From Xenorhabdus griffiniae (GTDB taxonomy: Bacteria > Pseudomonadota > Gammaproteobacteria > Enterobacterales > Enterobacteriaceae), in assembly GCF_015163655.1 (NCBI RefSeq), contig NZ_JADEUF010000019.1, positions 1 through 46,555 of the forward strand: 46,555 nucleotides of DNA, given 5' to 3'. Below, piece after piece: positions 1-8,638 of this stretch. The translations under genes were made by a program, and so were the position numbers. Under the pieces are notes generated by a model. That model was not told the origin of the DNA, made no database searches, and was given only the letters and a program-made list of their open reading frames with translations. How positions within the stretch are numbered: position 1 is the first letter of the stretch; every line of letters begins with the position of its first letter.

Positions 1-110
1 ACATTAACCAATAATAAAAAGAAAATATCCATAAAAAATACAATCACTTGACTCATGGATTTCAACCAAAATTTGAATTTATCAGCTGAGTATAAATTAT
101 TTTATAATAT

Positions 111-134
111 GCTCACTTTTGAGCGTTTTTATTT
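111..134 (+). terminator. Possible intrinsic terminator or leader hairpin upstream of the PKS operon
   Basis: A short stem (gctca at 111-115 pairs with tgagc at 120-124, loop cttt) is followed by a T-rich run at 126-134. This looks like a weak rho-independent terminator, either of a gene left of the window or an attenuator before the first PKS gene. A TATAAT hexamer lies just upstream at 103-108, so a transcript starting there would begin inside the hairpin. The rest of 1-215 is AT-rich and shows no convincing gene. Confidence 0.4.
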
Positions 135-215
135 TAAATAGAACTTATAGTCTCTTATGGATAGATGGTTCTTTATATTTGAGAGAGAAAAAGTTAAAGA
201 AAGAGGGATACGTGC

Positions 216-3200
216 ATGCATGACAGAGAAAAAATTGCTATTGTGGGGATATCTTGCCGTTTCCCTGGGTGTTATAACCAAGAGGAATTTTGGAAATTAT
301 ATCAAGAAAAAAAATCAGCGATTGTTGAAATACCTGAATCCAGATGGTCGGTTAGTCAATATTACTCGCCCCATTTTGAAAAAAATAAATCTGCAAGCCG
401 TTGGGCTGGCTTGGTAGAAAATTTTGACCGTTTTGACGCACCTTATTTTAATATCACGCCTCGTGAAGCGGAGTTAATGGACCCTCAGCAGCGCATTTCT
501 TTGGAATTAGCGGTTGAATGTTTAGAAGACGCAGGATATGGCGTTTCTGATGTGAAATCCGCTGATATTGGTGTTTTTCTGGGGGTGTGTAATTTTGATT
601 ATAAAGAACGCCTGGAAAAATCCATTACGAATATTCAAGGGCATCTTTCAACCGGAACGTATACTACGCTCATTCCCAATAGAATCTCCTTCTATTTGGA
701 TCTAAAAGGTCCCAGTGTTCCTATTGATACCGCATGTTCAAGTTCTTTGGTGGCACTTTCTTACGCCGTGCAATCTATTCAGATGGGTGATTGTGAAGCG
801 GCTTTTGTCGGGGGCGTGAGTTACCTATTTAGTCACACTTACTTTGTCGCCTTTTCCCAAGCCGGGATGTTGTCCAGAACCGGAAGTTTAAAAACGTTTG
901 ATAAACAAGCGAATGGTTATGTTCGCGGAGAAGGCGCAGGTATGCTCCTGATAAAACCGCTCGAAAAGGCGTTAGCGGATAACGATCGGATCTATGGTGT
1001 GATTGATGCAGTGGCCGTCAATCACGGTGGGAGTGTTGCGACGATCACTTCCCCCAATGCTTATGCTCAGGCGAATGTCATAAAAAAAGCACTTCAGAAA
1101 GCCAATATTTCTGCCAATTCAATTTCCTACATTGAATCTCATGGTACGGGAACACCAAAAGGCGATCCTATTGAGGTTAACGGATTAAAACGTGCATTCC
1201 GTGCCCATGCCAAAGAATGTGGAGAAACATTAGGTACAGCTTATTGTGTTTTGTCGGGTTCTAAGGCGAATGTTGGACATCTTGAGTCGGCTTCGGGCAT
1301 GGTAGGTTTGATTAAGGGCTTGCTTTCTATTCAGAAGAAACGCTTGTTACCGATACTTAATTTCAGTGAATTAAACCCAAAAATCGCTTTGGAGGAAAGT
1401 CCCTTCCGTATCCTTACGGAAGAGTGTGATTGGCAACCAGCAGAAGGAGGAGTACGGCGCTTTGGTGTCAGTAGTTTTGGGTTTGGTGGTGTCAACGCTC
1501 ATGCCATTGTTTCTGAATATCAGGATCAGAGAGTCTTTAAGCCTGAACCGACTACACATGTGTTTGCATTTTCAGCAGCCTCAGATAAGGCATTAAGAGC
1601 CTATGCTTTGTTAATTTCAACGTTTCTTCAAAACACACCTACCGCTTCAGTGAGTGATTGTGCTTACACCTTAGCCAGAAGAACAAATCTGCCATACCGT
1701 GTCGCTTTTATCTATCACACCCGGCAAGAGCTATTGGGGAAAATTATCTCTTTTGCCAATGGATTAGCGGCTGAAACACGCTCTGTCAGAGAAGATCCGG
1801 AATATGGAAAAGTGACTGCTTGGCTGAACGGAGAACAGGATAGCCTGAGAGATGTATTTTCAGCAGGTAATGACCGCATGACTTATGTTCCACCTTATCC
1901 TTTTCAGCACAACACGTATTTTCCTGCTGAGCTTGCAATGAAACAAAATGAAATAGTTGAAAATAAAATCATCAAGGATGAAAAACAGAATAACGTCAAT
2001 CAGTTGTACCAGATTGAACCGTTATTTTCTTCCATGACATTATCTTATGATGCGCTAAATCATGAGAAAAACAGGGCGCCGATTATTTTTTCCATGCTGG
2101 ATGAAAAACAATCTTCAGTATTGAGAAAACATGTTTCACCTGAACGATATTTTGAACTCCCCAAATTATCCAATGATGCGTCAGGAAGAGATTGGGTTAA
2201 CTGGTATTTACATTTTCTGGGGCAACTGATCAGAGCCATCGAATTAACCAGACCTGGCTCATGGATACTATTATCTGACCAAGAAAACATCTGGACAAAT
2301 ACACTCTATGCACACGCCCTATCATTGGAAAAAGAATTCGGTTTGCCTTGTGGCTGGTATCAATTACACAATGTCACTGTTTCACAACATATAGAACAAT
2401 GTTTAAAACTGTTACAAATGCCGGTATCGAGGTCTTTCTGCCGACGTTTGAACCGTGATGAAAAGGGATCATCGGCTCTTCGATTAGAAACTTTACACTA
2501 TCACGTCAGTGCATTTCCGGCAGAATCAGCACAACACCGTGAAACGCTATTGGGTTTTAAACCGACTGTATTAATCAGCGGAGGCGCTGGCGGTCTCGGG
2601 CAAGTATTTGCCAAATATTTAGCCAATACGTTTGATGCAAATGTTGTGATCATGGGGCGGCGAAAGTGTGCTGAACTGCCTGCGGATTATAAGACATCAG
2701 AAAAAGGCACGATTGAATATATTCAGGCGGATTGTTGTGATCGTCAGGCACTCACCGCAGCCATTGAGCATATCGTCACACAATATAAAAACATCGATCT
2801 CATCATACACAGTGCAGGAAGTATTGATGATCGCAGTATGTTTTTAAAGACGGAACAACATGTCAGAAGCATTGTTGAAAGTAAGGTCATTGGGTGTCAA
2901 TTGTTGGATGAACTTACCGCTTCACTTCCTGTTAAACAATTTATTGTGTTTTCCTCAATAACGGCGCTGTTCGGAAACCCCGGGCAAACGGATTATGCTG
3001 CTGCAAATCATTACCTTACTGCGTTTGCACATAACCGTAATAAGAAACAATCGGTAGGACTGCGAGCCGGACGAACGACGGTGATTTACTGGCCTTACTG
3101 GTTGGATGGCGGCATGAGAATCAATCAATCAGCCTTGTCCATGTTACAGGAAACAACGGGTACAGATCCTTTGTTAACCAATGATGGCATCCGAATTTTT

Positions 3201-5342
3201 AATCACGCGCTGATTCATCAGCCCGCAGAACTCTGCGTTGTGGCGGGAACGGGGAAGAAAATCGATGAAGTGCTTAATCGTCGACCTGTACATCAATCAA
3301 AATTAAAAGACAGGCAAGAGCGGGTTCCCGCTATTTTGTCGGTTATTACGGAGATAACCGGTTTACAGCCAGAAGATAAGGATTTCAAAACGCGTTTTTC
3401 TGATATGGGGATTGATTCTATTGCGATGCAGGGGATTTCGCGGGAACTCAGTCAGTTAACGGGGTTGACGATAAACAGCGTAGTTTTAGCGCAAAACCCT
3501 AGCATACATGCTTTGGCAGAATATCTGAGTCAATACGCTGAAAAACCGCATAATGACGACAATCTTCTAAAGAAGAAGCCTGAACTTCATACATCGTCAC
3601 AAATAGATGTTGATAAAAAGGATGTGGGCGTCATTGGCATTGATTTACGTCTGTGTGGCGCTGAACACTGGCGTGATGTGTGGCCATTGTTCAGTCAGAA
3701 AATCCTGATGCCTGAAATTTACCCTGAATCACGCTGGCAGATGTTACCGGATGAATTAACCAGAAACATCGAAAGAGAAAAGATACAAGGGTATTTCATG
3801 AAGGACAGCCTGGCCTTCGACTATAAATTTTTTGGCCTATCCCGCCGGGAAGCCATGTTGATGGATCCTCAGCATAGAACACTGATAGAAAGTGTCTGGT
3901 CTGCCATCACTGATGCGGGTTATTCACCTGAACAATTTAACCAACGAAAGACGGCTGTTTTTGTTTGTATTGATGCGAATGATTACGCAGTAATCGCTGA
4001 ATTTGATTCATCAATCGATGAGTTCTCAGTCGGCGCATCAACACCTTATTTGTCTGCCAATCGGTTATCCCATTTGTTTGATTTCAAAGGGCCAAGTGAA
4101 ACGCTGAACGTTGCTTGTGCGAGTGTTTATTCCGCTGTCGAAAAGGCGAAAGCATTAATCAATTCAGGTGTCGTGGATCAAGCGGTTGTTGCTGCTGCGC
4201 AAATCAACTTATTACCTTCTCGTTTTACCGCATTGCAGAAAAGAAACCTGCTGAGTGTGGACGGTATGGTTAAGCCTTTTGATGAAGATGCACACGGGTT
4301 TGTTCGTAGTGAAGGGGTTGGCTGTATCTTGCTAAAAAATCTGAAATTAGCGGTGACGGATGGCGACGAGGTTTTAGTCAACGTAAAAAGTGCAGCAAGC
4401 TGGCACGGAGGGCAGGGAGATTCTTTTACTGCACCAAACGCCGCTACCCATATGAATGTCATGGAAAGCGCGTTTAGAACGGCACAGGCGGATATCGAAA
4501 AACTGCAATATATTGAAGCTCATGGTATTGCATCTTATGTCGGTGATCTCAGTGAAGCCGATGCCATTGCCGCATTTTTATCACAGTCAGCACGTGCATC
4601 CTGTGTGGTCAGTTCAATGAAGTCGAACGTGGGGCATCTTGAGGTCTGTTCCGGTATTGCAGGATTTGTACGGACAATACTAGCGATGAAACATCAACAA
4701 ATACCGGGTATTTCTGAATTACATGAGTTGAGTGAAGATATTGATAGCAACCGGCTACACATCAAAAATACCAGTCAGCCTTTTAATCAGCCTGAAGGAT
4801 TAGTGGGTTTACTCTCCTATGGATTAGGTGGCGTTTCAGCATTTGTCCTTTTAGAACCGGTTACCGCTCACGCTGAAAATCGAATGATTGAAGATAAAGA
4901 ACAAGAGTATTGGTTCTGTCTGTCGGCCAATAATATTGAGTCATTAAAACGGTATGTGAATTCAGTCATAGAACAGATCCACCGGTATCGTCATATCACA
5001 CCATTACCTCAGCTCATATCGACATTACGGTTTTATCGTAAACATTTAGATGTGCGATTGGTGGTGAAAGTCGGCAGTTATGAGGAACTGCTTGATAAAT
5101 TGGCGGCATTTTTGGCGGGGCAGAGAGTGGATGAATTACAGACCTCTGTGAACGGTCAGGCTGATGTCATGCAGACAGCGTTGCCTGAAACATTACATAG
5201 GTGGTTAGCGAAAAAAAGCGGTGATGAAGCGATCACCCCCCCCATGAATAAACGGAGTTTCTGGCCGAAATATCCGTTTGATCACTCATCACCGCTTTAT
5301 ATTGTGTCAACGAGGGAAAATGCCGGACTGAATGAAAAATAA
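216..5342 (+). CDS. Trans-AT polyketide synthase A: KS1-KR-ACP-KS2
   Basis: A 1708-residue modular PKS in the cytosol that extends and reduces a polyketide chain. KS1 spans about 5-430 with catalytic Cys174 (DTACSSS), His309 (HGTGT) and His355 (NVGHLE). A KR structural half covers about 650-780. The catalytic KR covers about 785-965, with GGAGGLG at 789-795 and Tyr927 in DYAAAN; an IDD after HSAG suggests a B-type KR. ACP serine is Ser1068 (GIDSI). KS2 spans about 1140-1560 with Cys1301 (NVACAS), His1436 and His1474. There is no acyltransferase after either KS, so malonyl loading must come from the AT at 7543. The protein stops after KS2, so the partner ACP must be on another protein, most simply the free ACP at 5661. 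The start at 216 has an AAAGAGG site just upstream and gives a full KS N-terminus. The starter unit cannot be read from the sequence. Confidence 0.95.
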   Translation: MHDREKIAIVGISCRFPGCYNQEEFWKLYQEKKSAIVEIPESRWSVSQYYSPHFEKNKSASRWAGLVENFDRFDAPYFNITPREAELMDPQQRISLELAVECLEDAGYGVSDVKSADIGVFLGVCNFDYKERLEKSITNIQGHLSTGTYTTLIPNRISFYLDLKGPSVPIDTACSSSLVALSYAVQSIQMGDCEAAFVGGVSYLFSHTYFVAFSQAGMLSRTGSLKTFDKQANGYVRGEGAGMLLIKPLEKALADNDRIYGVIDAVAVNHGGSVATITSPNAYAQANVIKKALQKANISANSISYIESHGTGTPKGDPIEVNGLKRAFRAHAKECGETLGTAYCVLSGSKANVGHLESASGMVGLIKGLLSIQKKRLLPILNFSELNPKIALEESPFRILTEECDWQPAEGGVRRFGVSSFGFGGVNAHAIVSEYQDQRVFKPEPTTHVFAFSAASDKALRAYALLISTFLQNTPTASVSDCAYTLARRTNLPYRVAFIYHTRQELLGKIISFANGLAAETRSVREDPEYGKVTAWLNGEQDSLRDVFSAGNDRMTYVPPYPFQHNTYFPAELAMKQNEIVENKIIKDEKQNNVNQLYQIEPLFSSMTLSYDALNHEKNRAPIIFSMLDEKQSSVLRKHVSPERYFELPKLSNDASGRDWVNWYLHFLGQLIRAIELTRPGSWILLSDQENIWTNTLYAHALSLEKEFGLPCGWYQLHNVTVSQHIEQCLKLLQMPVSRSFCRRLNRDEKGSSALRLETLHYHVSAFPAESAQHRETLLGFKPTVLISGGAGGLGQVFAKYLANTFDANVVIMGRRKCAELPADYKTSEKGTIEYIQADCCDRQALTAAIEHIVTQYKNIDLIIHSAGSIDDRSMFLKTEQHVRSIVESKVIGCQLLDELTASLPVKQFIVFSSITALFGNPGQTDYAAANHYLTAFAHNRNKKQSVGLRAGRTTVIYWPYWLDGGMRINQSALSMLQETTGTDPLLTNDGIRIFNHALIHQPAELCVVAGTGKKIDEVLNRRPVHQSKLKDRQERVPAILSVITEITGLQPEDKDFKTRFSDMGIDSIAMQGISRELSQLTGLTINSVVLAQNPSIHALAEYLSQYAEKPHNDDNLLKKKPELHTSSQIDVDKKDVGVIGIDLRLCGAEHWRDVWPLFSQKILMPEIYPESRWQMLPDELTRNIEREKIQGYFMKDSLAFDYKFFGLSRREAMLMDPQHRTLIESVWSAITDAGYSPEQFNQRKTAVFVCIDANDYAVIAEFDSSIDEFSVGASTPYLSANRLSHLFDFKGPSETLNVACASVYSAVEKAKALINSGVVDQAVVAAAQINLLPSRFTALQKRNLLSVDGMVKPFDEDAHGFVRSEGVGCILLKNLKLAVTDGDEVLVNVKSAASWHGGQGDSFTAPNAATHMNVMESAFRTAQADIEKLQYIEAHGIASYVGDLSEADAIAAFLSQSARASCVVSSMKSNVGHLEVCSGIAGFVRTILAMKHQQIPGISELHELSEDIDSNRLHIKNTSQPFNQPEGLVGLLSYGLGGVSAFVLLEPVTAHAENRMIEDKEQEYWFCLSANNIESLKRYVNSVIEQIHRYRHITPLPQLISTLRFYRKHLDVRLVVKVGSYEELLDKLAAFLAGQRVDELQTSVNGQADVMQTALPETLHRWLAKKSGDEAITPPMNKRSFWPKYPFDHSSPLYIVSTRENAGLNEK

Positions 5343-5398
5343 AATGATTCAGAAGAGCATATTATTAGCAATAAATAACTGTGTGGAGAACGTAAGTT

Positions 5399-5659
5399 AT
5401 GGATAAAGTCGAAGACTCAGTCATAAATGCACTAAAAGAGATGATGGCAAAAGCTGTGATGTTCGGTTTGTCATGCTCTGAAAATAAAATGCAGATCAGC
5501 ATCTTGGATGATCAGAATGTCGATATTGTATCGAAATTAATGTCGTTATATGAATCGACAAATTACTTTCTGGCCGTCTCGGGAATAGATAAATCAGTCG
5601 ATGAAATACTCCCGTTGTATAAAGAAATCATATCTCAACTTCCGGAAGCGAGACTCTGA
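5399..5659 (+). CDS. Unknown 86-residue protein between a terminal KS and a free ACP
   Basis: I do not recognise this family. It is a small, probably soluble, mostly helical and mildly acidic protein with no signal peptide, membrane segment or cofactor motif. It lies 56 bases after PKS A, with a GGAG ribosome site before the ATG, and ends one base before the free ACP, so it is very likely in the same operon and translationally coupled. It lacks the GxDSL loop, so it is not an ACP. A docking or adaptor role for the split KS2/ACP module is possible but is only a guess from position. Confidence 0.7.
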   Translation: MDKVEDSVINALKEMMAKAVMFGLSCSENKMQISILDDQNVDIVSKLMSLYESTNYFLAVSGIDKSVDEILPLYKEIISQLPEARL

Positions 5660-5660
5660 T

Positions 5661-5915
5661 ATGACGAAGTTAGAAGAAATTAAAGATTTTCTCAGCAGTG
5701 AAGTGATGACTGCAATGTATATGGCAGCCGATGAGTTAGATCAGGATGCTTTATTTTCAAGCTATGGTTTGGAGTCAATTACGTTGGCAAAAATAGTGGT
5801 GAATATAAATAAACAATTTCTGACCCACCTCGCTGTACAGGATATTTTACCTTATCAGAGCGTTAATAAGGCAGCTAACTTTATTTACTCCATACTTGAG
5901 GAGAAAGTATCATGA
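5661..5915 (+). CDS. Discrete acyl carrier protein
   Basis: An 84-residue carrier protein that holds acyl chains on a phosphopantetheine arm. The modification loop reads YGLESITLAKI, with Ser39 as the attachment site, and the length and helix pattern fit a complete ACP. An upstream in-frame ATG at 5601 would overlap the preceding gene by 59 bases. I chose 5661 because a GGAAGCGA ribosome site sits before it and it starts just after the previous stop. The gene overlaps the next one by four bases (ATGA). Between PKS A, which ends in a KS without an ACP, and PKS B, which begins with a KS, it is the best candidate for the missing ACP of the KS2 module. It may also be the carrier on which the cupin-like enzyme acts. 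A starter-unit ACP is the alternative. Confidence 0.88.
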   Translation: MTKLEEIKDFLSSEVMTAMYMAADELDQDALFSSYGLESITLAKIVVNINKQFLTHLAVQDILPYQSVNKAANFIYSILEEKVS

Positions 5916-6979
5916 CAACATCATATTCAAATTATGATTATGTGGATCTGCCTGAAAAAGAACGTCTGGAATATGAACGCATCTTTTTCTTAAGAAACTT
6001 TTTTTTACAGCCGGATTTGTTTCAGAACGAGTTGAAGCAAGCTGAACAAAATATGGTATTTGCATTACCGGTTTTAGAATCCGGCTATTCAGAAATAGAA
6101 ACCTATGAACCAGGAGAACTGACCTGGCAGAAACTGGCGCAGATCTATGCGGAAGATATTCGTCCTGTAGTCATTAAAGGGTTTGCCTCCTCTTTCCCTT
6201 GCGGTCAGCTTTGGACACCAGAGTATTTCCGGGATAACTTCGGCGATTTTCAACTGTGGTATTCGACAACAGAAAAACTGTTTGAAGAAGATGGAACCTC
6301 GCTACGTGATTATATCAATGGTGTATTAAAGGGAGACATCAGCCGAGCCTATCTTGAAAACTTAAGTGATATCTTTAATAAATACCCGATCCTGCATCAA
6401 CAAATTGGTATTGACCGTATTGGTAACTTCTTAGGTGATTTTGCCTCATATCACAAAATTGCCCAGCTTTTTATCGGTGGTCCGGGTACTGGTGCGGTTT
6501 ACCATTGTGCTAATGAGCTGAATTGCTTCCTGAATATTTATGGCCGTAAAGAATGGATATTTGTTCACCCTAAATATTCTGCGGCTATGTATAGCTCCAT
6601 GTTTAATAAAGGGATTTTTGTGGGTTCATTTGTCAAACACAATGCACCAGTAAGATATTTAGAAGAACATCAGCCGCTTTATAATCGAATTCCTAAACTG
6701 AGAATTACGTTAGAGCCGGGGGATATGTTAATTAATCCGCCGTGGTGGTGGCATGCAATTAATAATCAACCGCCTGTATCCATTGCTATTGCTTCCCGCT
6801 GGAAGATTGAAATGCCTTACCAACATCAGAATCCGCTCTATGAATTTGTTCAATCTCAAAGAATGGAAAGACTGACGCTGGAAGGAAAAAAAATGGCTGA
6901 TAGTGATGTTGTTGTCCCTGACAGTGAATTACGTAAAAAATATGTCTCTTATAAAGAGATGGGATGGGTTGGTAATTGA
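5912..6979 (+). CDS. Cupin/JmjC-like Fe(II)/2-oxoglutarate enzyme with HxA metal site (possible halogenase)
   Basis: A 355-residue protein of the cupin_8/JmjC-like (FIH-related) family, which normally hydroxylates its substrate using iron and 2-oxoglutarate. A PVVIKGF segment opens the domain. The core reads YHCANELN then GRKEW, and the distal PPWWWHAI supplies the second histidine. Aligned by eye to the usual HxD...GRK pattern, His198 and distal His281 are the metal histidines. Lys213 (His+15) and Asn204 (His+6) match the 2-oxoglutarate-binding positions of FIH. The acidic ligand at His+2 is Ala200. Loss of that carboxylate is the hallmark of Fe/2OG halogenases such as SyrB2, where halide takes the vacant site. 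The family is clear; halogenation is inference, and a hydroxylase using another ligand or a dead enzyme are alternatives. The start overlaps the ACP stop (ATGA) behind a GAGGAG site. The ACP is the likely substrate carrier. Confidence 0.85.
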   Translation: MTTSYSNYDYVDLPEKERLEYERIFFLRNFFLQPDLFQNELKQAEQNMVFALPVLESGYSEIETYEPGELTWQKLAQIYAEDIRPVVIKGFASSFPCGQLWTPEYFRDNFGDFQLWYSTTEKLFEEDGTSLRDYINGVLKGDISRAYLENLSDIFNKYPILHQQIGIDRIGNFLGDFASYHKIAQLFIGGPGTGAVYHCANELNCFLNIYGRKEWIFVHPKYSAAMYSSMFNKGIFVGSFVKHNAPVRYLEEHQPLYNRIPKLRITLEPGDMLINPPWWWHAINNQPPVSIAIASRWKIEMPYQHQNPLYEFVQSQRMERLTLEGKKMADSDVVVPDSELRKKYVSYKEMGWVGN

Positions 6980-7108
6980 TTGCTAAAATTGATCTGTCTT
7001 TTGGATAAAATTCATAAATCGTAATACCATAAGGTTTATTTTTAATCTAAAGACCGTGTTGTGTGAGATAGCCACAACGTACAAATTAACGAATAAGGTA
7101 GCAATCTT

Positions 7109-7525
7109 ATGAAAGAATTTCAGAATCAAGACGTTCACTCAGTATTTGATAATTATCCTGAACGATATCAAAAATTATTATTGACGATAAGAGAATTAAT
7201 ATTTGATGTCGCAGCAAAAACGGAAGGCGTTGGTTCAATTACTGAGACTCTGAAATGGGGGCAACCCAGCTACCTGACTCTTGAAACGGGATCGGGAACC
7301 ACCGTCCGGTTAGATCGTTTCGGTCATTCGCATGTGGCTATCTTTTTTCACTGCCAAACCACACTGGTTGATACATTCAGAACCCTTTTTCCTGAACTGA
7401 CTTATTCAAAGAATCGGGCCATTGTTTTAGACCCGGAAGACGATTTACCAACAAATGAGTTGAGGATATGCATTGAAATGTCACTTACTTATAAGTTGAG
7501 GAAAAAAAATAACCACTGCATTTAG
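7109..7525 (+). CDS. DUF1801-family protein
   Basis: A 138-residue soluble protein resembling the DUF1801 (YdhG-like) fold. The supporting features are ETLKWGQPSY near residue 47 and a C-terminal NRAIVLD segment. The biochemical role of this family is not established. It lies 129 bases after the cupin-like gene and 17 bases before the AT gene on the same strand, so it is probably co-transcribed with the AT. An AAGGTAG ribosome site precedes the start. It has no obvious PKS role and could be a passenger or an accessory function. Confidence 0.75.
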   Translation: MKEFQNQDVHSVFDNYPERYQKLLLTIRELIFDVAAKTEGVGSITETLKWGQPSYLTLETGSGTTVRLDRFGHSHVAIFFHCQTTLVDTFRTLFPELTYSKNRAIVLDPEDDLPTNELRICIEMSLTYKLRKKNNHCI

Positions 7526-7542
7526 AAAACAGGATGTGAACG

Positions 7543-8433
7543 ATGAAAACATATACTGTCGCAATGTTTCCCGGACAGGGAGCCCAGTTTCAAGGCATGG
7601 GACGCAACCTGTTTGATAAATATGAATATCACATGAGGCTTGCACAACAGGTATTGGGATATTCACTCGTCCAGGTATGTGAAGGTGAACCCCACGTGCT
7701 TAACAGAACTGAATTCACTCAGCCTGCTCTGTTTGTCATTAACATTCTGCATTACTTAGACAACCTAGAAAAACACGGGACAGACGCTGAAATCTTTGTG
7801 GGCCATAGTTTGGGTGAATATTGTGCTTTGTTTGCCGCAGGGGCGTTTAGTTTTGAAACGGCGTTATCGATTGTTCAGGAACGAGGCCGGTGTATGGCCC
7901 TGTGCTCTGAGGGAGCGATGGCTGCCGTTATTGGCCTTAAATTGGCGCAGGTAGAATCTTTATTAGCGGATTCTGAATTGCATGATTTAACCATAGCCAA
8001 TTTTAATTCACCCACTCAATTTATTATTTCAGGTGATCAATCCGAATTATCTCAATTTCAAGAAAAGGTATTAAAAGCGAAAGGTATTTTTCATCCTTTG
8101 CCGGTTAATGGTGCATTTCATTCGAAAAGAATGGCAAGTATTGCCAGAAAATTTAAAGATTTTCTTGAACGTGTTGAAATTTATTCACTGAAAGCTCCGG
8201 TGTTATCGAATGTGACAGCGGATTATTATCCAGTGAATAATCGGGAGCAACTCATCGATTTATTAGTTAAACAATTATCGTACCCTGTGCGTTGGCAACA
8301 ATGTATGGAAAAGCTCTATTCCGATAAACCTATTTCCGATGAACCTATTATTGGTTTTGAATATGGCCCAAAACCGGTGGTAGGGCCATTAGCCAAGAAA
8401 ACATTAGGTGAACATATTACATTGATGAATTAA
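7543..8433 (+). CDS. Discrete malonyl-CoA:ACP acyltransferase (trans-AT)
   Basis: A 296-residue FabD-like acyltransferase that moves malonyl from CoA onto ACP domains. It begins with the family signature GQGAQF, has the nucleophile Ser89 in GHSLGE, the downstream QERGR motif, and GAFHS, a form typical of malonyl rather than methylmalonyl specificity. The length is normal for a free AT without an attached enoyl reductase. Because no KS in the locus is followed by an AT domain, this protein most likely loads every extender module in trans, which defines the pathway as trans-AT. The start has an AGGATGTG site upstream. A 205-base gap with two strong inverted repeats separates it from PKS B. Confidence 0.95.
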   Translation: MKTYTVAMFPGQGAQFQGMGRNLFDKYEYHMRLAQQVLGYSLVQVCEGEPHVLNRTEFTQPALFVINILHYLDNLEKHGTDAEIFVGHSLGEYCALFAAGAFSFETALSIVQERGRCMALCSEGAMAAVIGLKLAQVESLLADSELHDLTIANFNSPTQFIISGDQSELSQFQEKVLKAKGIFHPLPVNGAFHSKRMASIARKFKDFLERVEIYSLKAPVLSNVTADYYPVNNREQLIDLLVKQLSYPVRWQQCMEKLYSDKPISDEPIIGFEYGPKPVVGPLAKKTLGEHITLMN

Positions 8434-8480
8434 TGCATTGTTTTTTAATTAAATAAAATTAACTTAATTTAATTTTATCT

Positions 8481-8506
8481 GTGATAACGAATTAATTTGT
8501 TATCAC
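8481..8506. promoter_or_regulatory. 26-bp near-perfect palindrome in the leader of PKS B
   Basis: GTGATAAC at 8481-8488 and GTTATCAC at 8499-8506 form a perfect 8-bp inverted repeat. The AT-rich centre continues the symmetry with a single mismatched (G-T) pair. No U-run follows, so it is not a standard intrinsic terminator. It could be a regulator-binding dyad or an RNA hairpin ending the AT transcript. It lies in the AT-rich gap 8434-8638, which holds no convincing gene. Confidence 0.45.
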
Positions 8507-8532
8507 GGTAACCGCTATTCTTAAATCTCTTA

Positions 8533-8567
8533 TTTGCACGGAGAATTATATTTTTACTCTGTGCAAA
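8533..8567 (+). promoter_or_regulatory. Second inverted repeat in the PKS B leader
   Basis: TTTGCACGGAG at 8533-8543 pairs with CTCTGTGCAAA at 8557-8567 (11 pairs including one G-U) across a 13-base AT-rich loop. It lies about 70 bases before the chosen PKS B start and could affect leader structure or bind a protein. It argues that 8534-8638 is leader rather than coding sequence. Confidence 0.4.
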
Positions 8568-8638
8568 TGGGTTGGCTTTGTTCATTTAAAAGAAATTATT
8601 TTTTATTGTTTGCCAGAATACAAATAGGAGAGTTATTG

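Noticed and set aside
103-108. TATAAT hexamer as the promoter of the PKS operon
   Set aside because: No -35-like hexamer at 16-18 bases upstream (the nearest, TTGAAT at 73-78, is 24 bases away), and the predicted start would fall inside the hairpin at 111-124. Not listed as a promoter.
8534-8638. 35-residue N-terminal extension of PKS B
   Set aside because: It overlaps the inverted repeat at 8533-8567 and lacks a ribosome site; AGGAG precedes the ATG at 8639, where the KS begins.
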